Shown here one piece after another: positions 7,802 through 8,843 of a DNA stretch of 8,843 nucleotides (positions are counted from its first letter, which is position 1; each line of letters opens with the position of its first letter). This DNA is from Holosporaceae bacterium (GTDB lineage Bacteria > Pseudomonadota > Alphaproteobacteria > UBA3830), in NCBI GenBank assembly GCA_031276835.1, contig JAISMI010000061.1, positions 1 to 8,843 of the forward strand, in the 5' to 3' direction. The notes below the pieces were generated by a model. That model was not told the DNA's origin. It did not search any database and saw only the letters and a list, made by a program, of their open reading frames with translations. The translations under genes were made by a program, and so were the position numbers.

Positions 7802-8324
7802 TGCCGTTAAAAAAATCCATATACATTTTTGACGTTATCGGACCGGCGGATCCCTGGTAGCGTCCGTTATACTTTTCTATTTTACCCAGAGGAATCCAGA
7901 AGGTCACCTGCCCTATCTGCATTCCAGGATAAATGGTAACCGGCTGCACAGCGTTCAACTGCAACGTTAGCTGATTGAAAGAGCCTATGTCTATTAGATC
8001 GGCGGTAATGTTGATGAACAGTCCCAGTCTTCCAATGGAGGATCTTCCCCTGATGATGGGAACAAAATGATCGCTTCCTACGACCTCTACGGTGTGTCCC
8101 AAATAGACGGTGCCGCTGGCCAAAGTAATTCCCTCTTCTGGAATGATAATTTCTCGAGCGTCATTGTTTTTTTTAGCGTCCAGAACGTAGTTGTTGTAGA
8201 CCACAAGCCTGTTTCCCAAAGTAAAATTATAGGAATTTGGATTCAATTTGGAAGCGTCGAAAGGATCGATTATTATTTTTTTATTCTCTATATTTTTTAA
8301 AATTTCGCTGCCGGTTAATATCAT
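7791..8324 (-). CDS. dcd: dCTP deaminase family protein with Gln at the catalytic Glu position
   Basis: Member of the trimeric dCTP deaminase/dUTPase fold; classical members turn dCTP into dUTP (some on to dUMP) for thymidylate synthesis. The product is 177 residues and starts MILTGSEILKN. Conserved blocks are PFDASKLNPNSYNFTLG, RGRSSIGRLGLF (92-103), AVQPVTIYPGMQIGQ (125-139) and the C-terminal lid-like KYNGRYQGSAGPITS. Counting from R94 (E. coli R110), S95, S96, R99, A108 and D112 match S111, S112, R115, A124 and D128. Residue 122, equivalent to catalytic Glu138, is Gln (codon CAG at 7959-7961). Overall it resembles the ~175-residue type I know best from Firmicutes, not the E. coli or Rickettsia type. 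ATG 8324 has GGAAGGA at 8331-8337 and overlaps its upstream paralog by 4 nt. The fold is secure; deaminase activity alone is doubtful. Confidence 0.88.
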   Translation of the reverse strand: MILTGSEILKNIENKKIIIDPFDASKLNPNSYNFTLGNRLVVYNNYVLDAKKNNDAREIIIPEEGITLASGTVYLGHTVEVVGSDHFVPIIRGRSSIGRLGLFINITADLIDIGSFNQLTLQLNAVQPVTIYPGMQIGQVTFWIPLGKIEKYNGRYQGSAGPITSKMYMDFFNGNEG

Positions 8325-8843
8325 TGTTCATCCTTCCAAAATTCTTTATAAATTTCGCTCGATTTTGCGATGGAAAACCTATTATATTTTCCATTATATT
8401 TTATGTCCGCCTCGCCGTCGGTACTCCAGAAACTGACTTGTCCTATTCTCATCATGGGATAGATCCTTATGGGCTGTACAGCCTTTAACTCGAGAGTCCA
8501 GCGGTGTTTAGCTCCCAAATTTCCGAGATCGGCGGTTATCTGCAAAAACAAACCGAGACGACCCAAAGAGGTTTTGCCAATCAAAGACGGAACAAATATA
8601 TCGCTGCCTATTTCCTCATAGGTGTTGGCAAGATAGGTTTTATGGGGAGATAGCACGTAACCGTCGTCGGTAAAATTTATTTCGTTATAGGAGGTCTCCT
8701 TTTTCGGATCCACCGGCAGATCCGCAAGTTCCAGCAGCTTGTAGTCAATGCGATAGTCGCAGCTAACGGGATTTAACATTGATTCCTCAAATGGAGAAAT
8801 ATGAATGCTTCCGTTTTTTGTATTTTTCAAAATTTCATGGCAG
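8321..8843 (-). CDS. Second dCTP deaminase-like paralog (5' end cut by window edge)
   Basis: Paralog of the gene that follows it. The frame is open to the right edge: codons before TTG 8830 read C-H-E-I, and CHEILKN aligns with GSEILKN at residues 5-11 of the neighbour. The real start therefore lies about four codons outside the window and TTG 8830 is an internal Leu. Shared blocks include GSD.FVP, SLGRLGLF, ITADL, AVQPIRIYP, RIGQVSFW and KYNGKY. Here the catalytic-Glu position is kept (WTLELKAV, codon GAG at 8489-8491) and the R115 equivalent is kept. R-S-S becomes K-T-S, D128 becomes Asn, and the C-terminal YQGxxGPxxS motif is replaced by YNRFSIAKSS. About 173 residues are visible. It may form mixed trimers with its neighbour or be a non-catalytic partner. 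Family call is good; function is unproven. Confidence 0.82.
   Translation of the reverse strand, partial: CHEILKNTKNGSIHISPFEESMLNPVSCDYRIDYKLLELADLPVDPKKETSYNEINFTDDGYVLSPHKTYLANTYEEIGSDIFVPSLIGKTSLGRLGLFLQITADLGNLGAKHRWTLELKAVQPIRIYPMMRIGQVSFWSTDGEADIKYNGKYNRFSIAKSSEIYKEFWKDEQ
8331..8337 (-). promoter_or_regulatory. Ribosome binding site for the downstream dcd paralog
   Basis: GGAAGGA lies 6 nt before ATG 8324, within the final codons of the upstream paralog. With the ATGA overlap it suggests the two paralogs are made together in coupled amounts. Confidence 0.6.

Noticed and set aside
1..8843. CRISPR array, tRNA/rRNA gene, insertion sequence or phage genes
   Set aside because: Coding sequences fill nearly the whole window; no regularly spaced repeats, cloverleaf-like sequence, transposase or terminal inverted repeats were found.

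Overview
All genes in this window lie on the minus strand and are packed almost without gaps, so transcription runs from the right end to the left end. In transcription order: a 5'-truncated dCTP-deaminase-like gene (runs off the right edge), a second dCTP-deaminase-like gene, lnt, fhs, a 74-bp gap, serS, surE, a LysM/LytM lipoprotein gene of the NlpD/DipM type, yajC, and secD (3' end runs off the left edge). No tRNA, rRNA, CRISPR array, insertion sequence or convincing terminator was seen.

The order serS-surE-(nlpD/dipM-like)-yajC-secD is, from established knowledge, the alphaproteobacterial arrangement (usually with tatABC upstream and pcm after surE). The base composition looks moderate to slightly AT-rich. 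Formate-tetrahydrofolate ligase, common in anaerobes and fermenters, suggests a host-associated or anaerobic alphaproteobacterium. The taxon is inference. Two departures from the usual layout are the absence of pcm between surE and the LytM gene, and fhs, lnt and two dcd-like genes where tat genes often sit.

Right block (4683-8843): the two dCTP-deaminase paralogs, lnt and fhs are chained by 4-, 11- and 4-nt overlaps. dCTP deaminase feeds dUMP synthesis, and fhs supplies one-carbon folate, which thymidylate synthase also draws on, so part of this block may serve thymidylate supply. Lnt finishes lipoprotein acylation. Left block (1-4608): serine tRNA charging, a survival-type nucleotidase, a cell-division/peptidoglycan lipoprotein (a plausible Lnt substrate), and the YajC/SecD accessory part of the Sec translocase, with two 8-nt overlaps.

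The most unusual point is the pair of dcd paralogs. Aligned by eye to E. coli Dcd numbering, the downstream copy keeps R110-S111-S112, R115, A124, D128 and a C-terminal lid-like motif but has Gln at the catalytic Glu138 position. The upstream copy keeps Glu138 but has K-T-S for R-S-S, Asn for Asp128, and a degenerate lid. Because dCTP deaminases are trimers with active sites between subunits, this could be an obligate hetero-oligomer or an enzyme/pseudoenzyme pair. A second notable point is that the LytM domain has lost most zinc-site residues, as in amidase activators.
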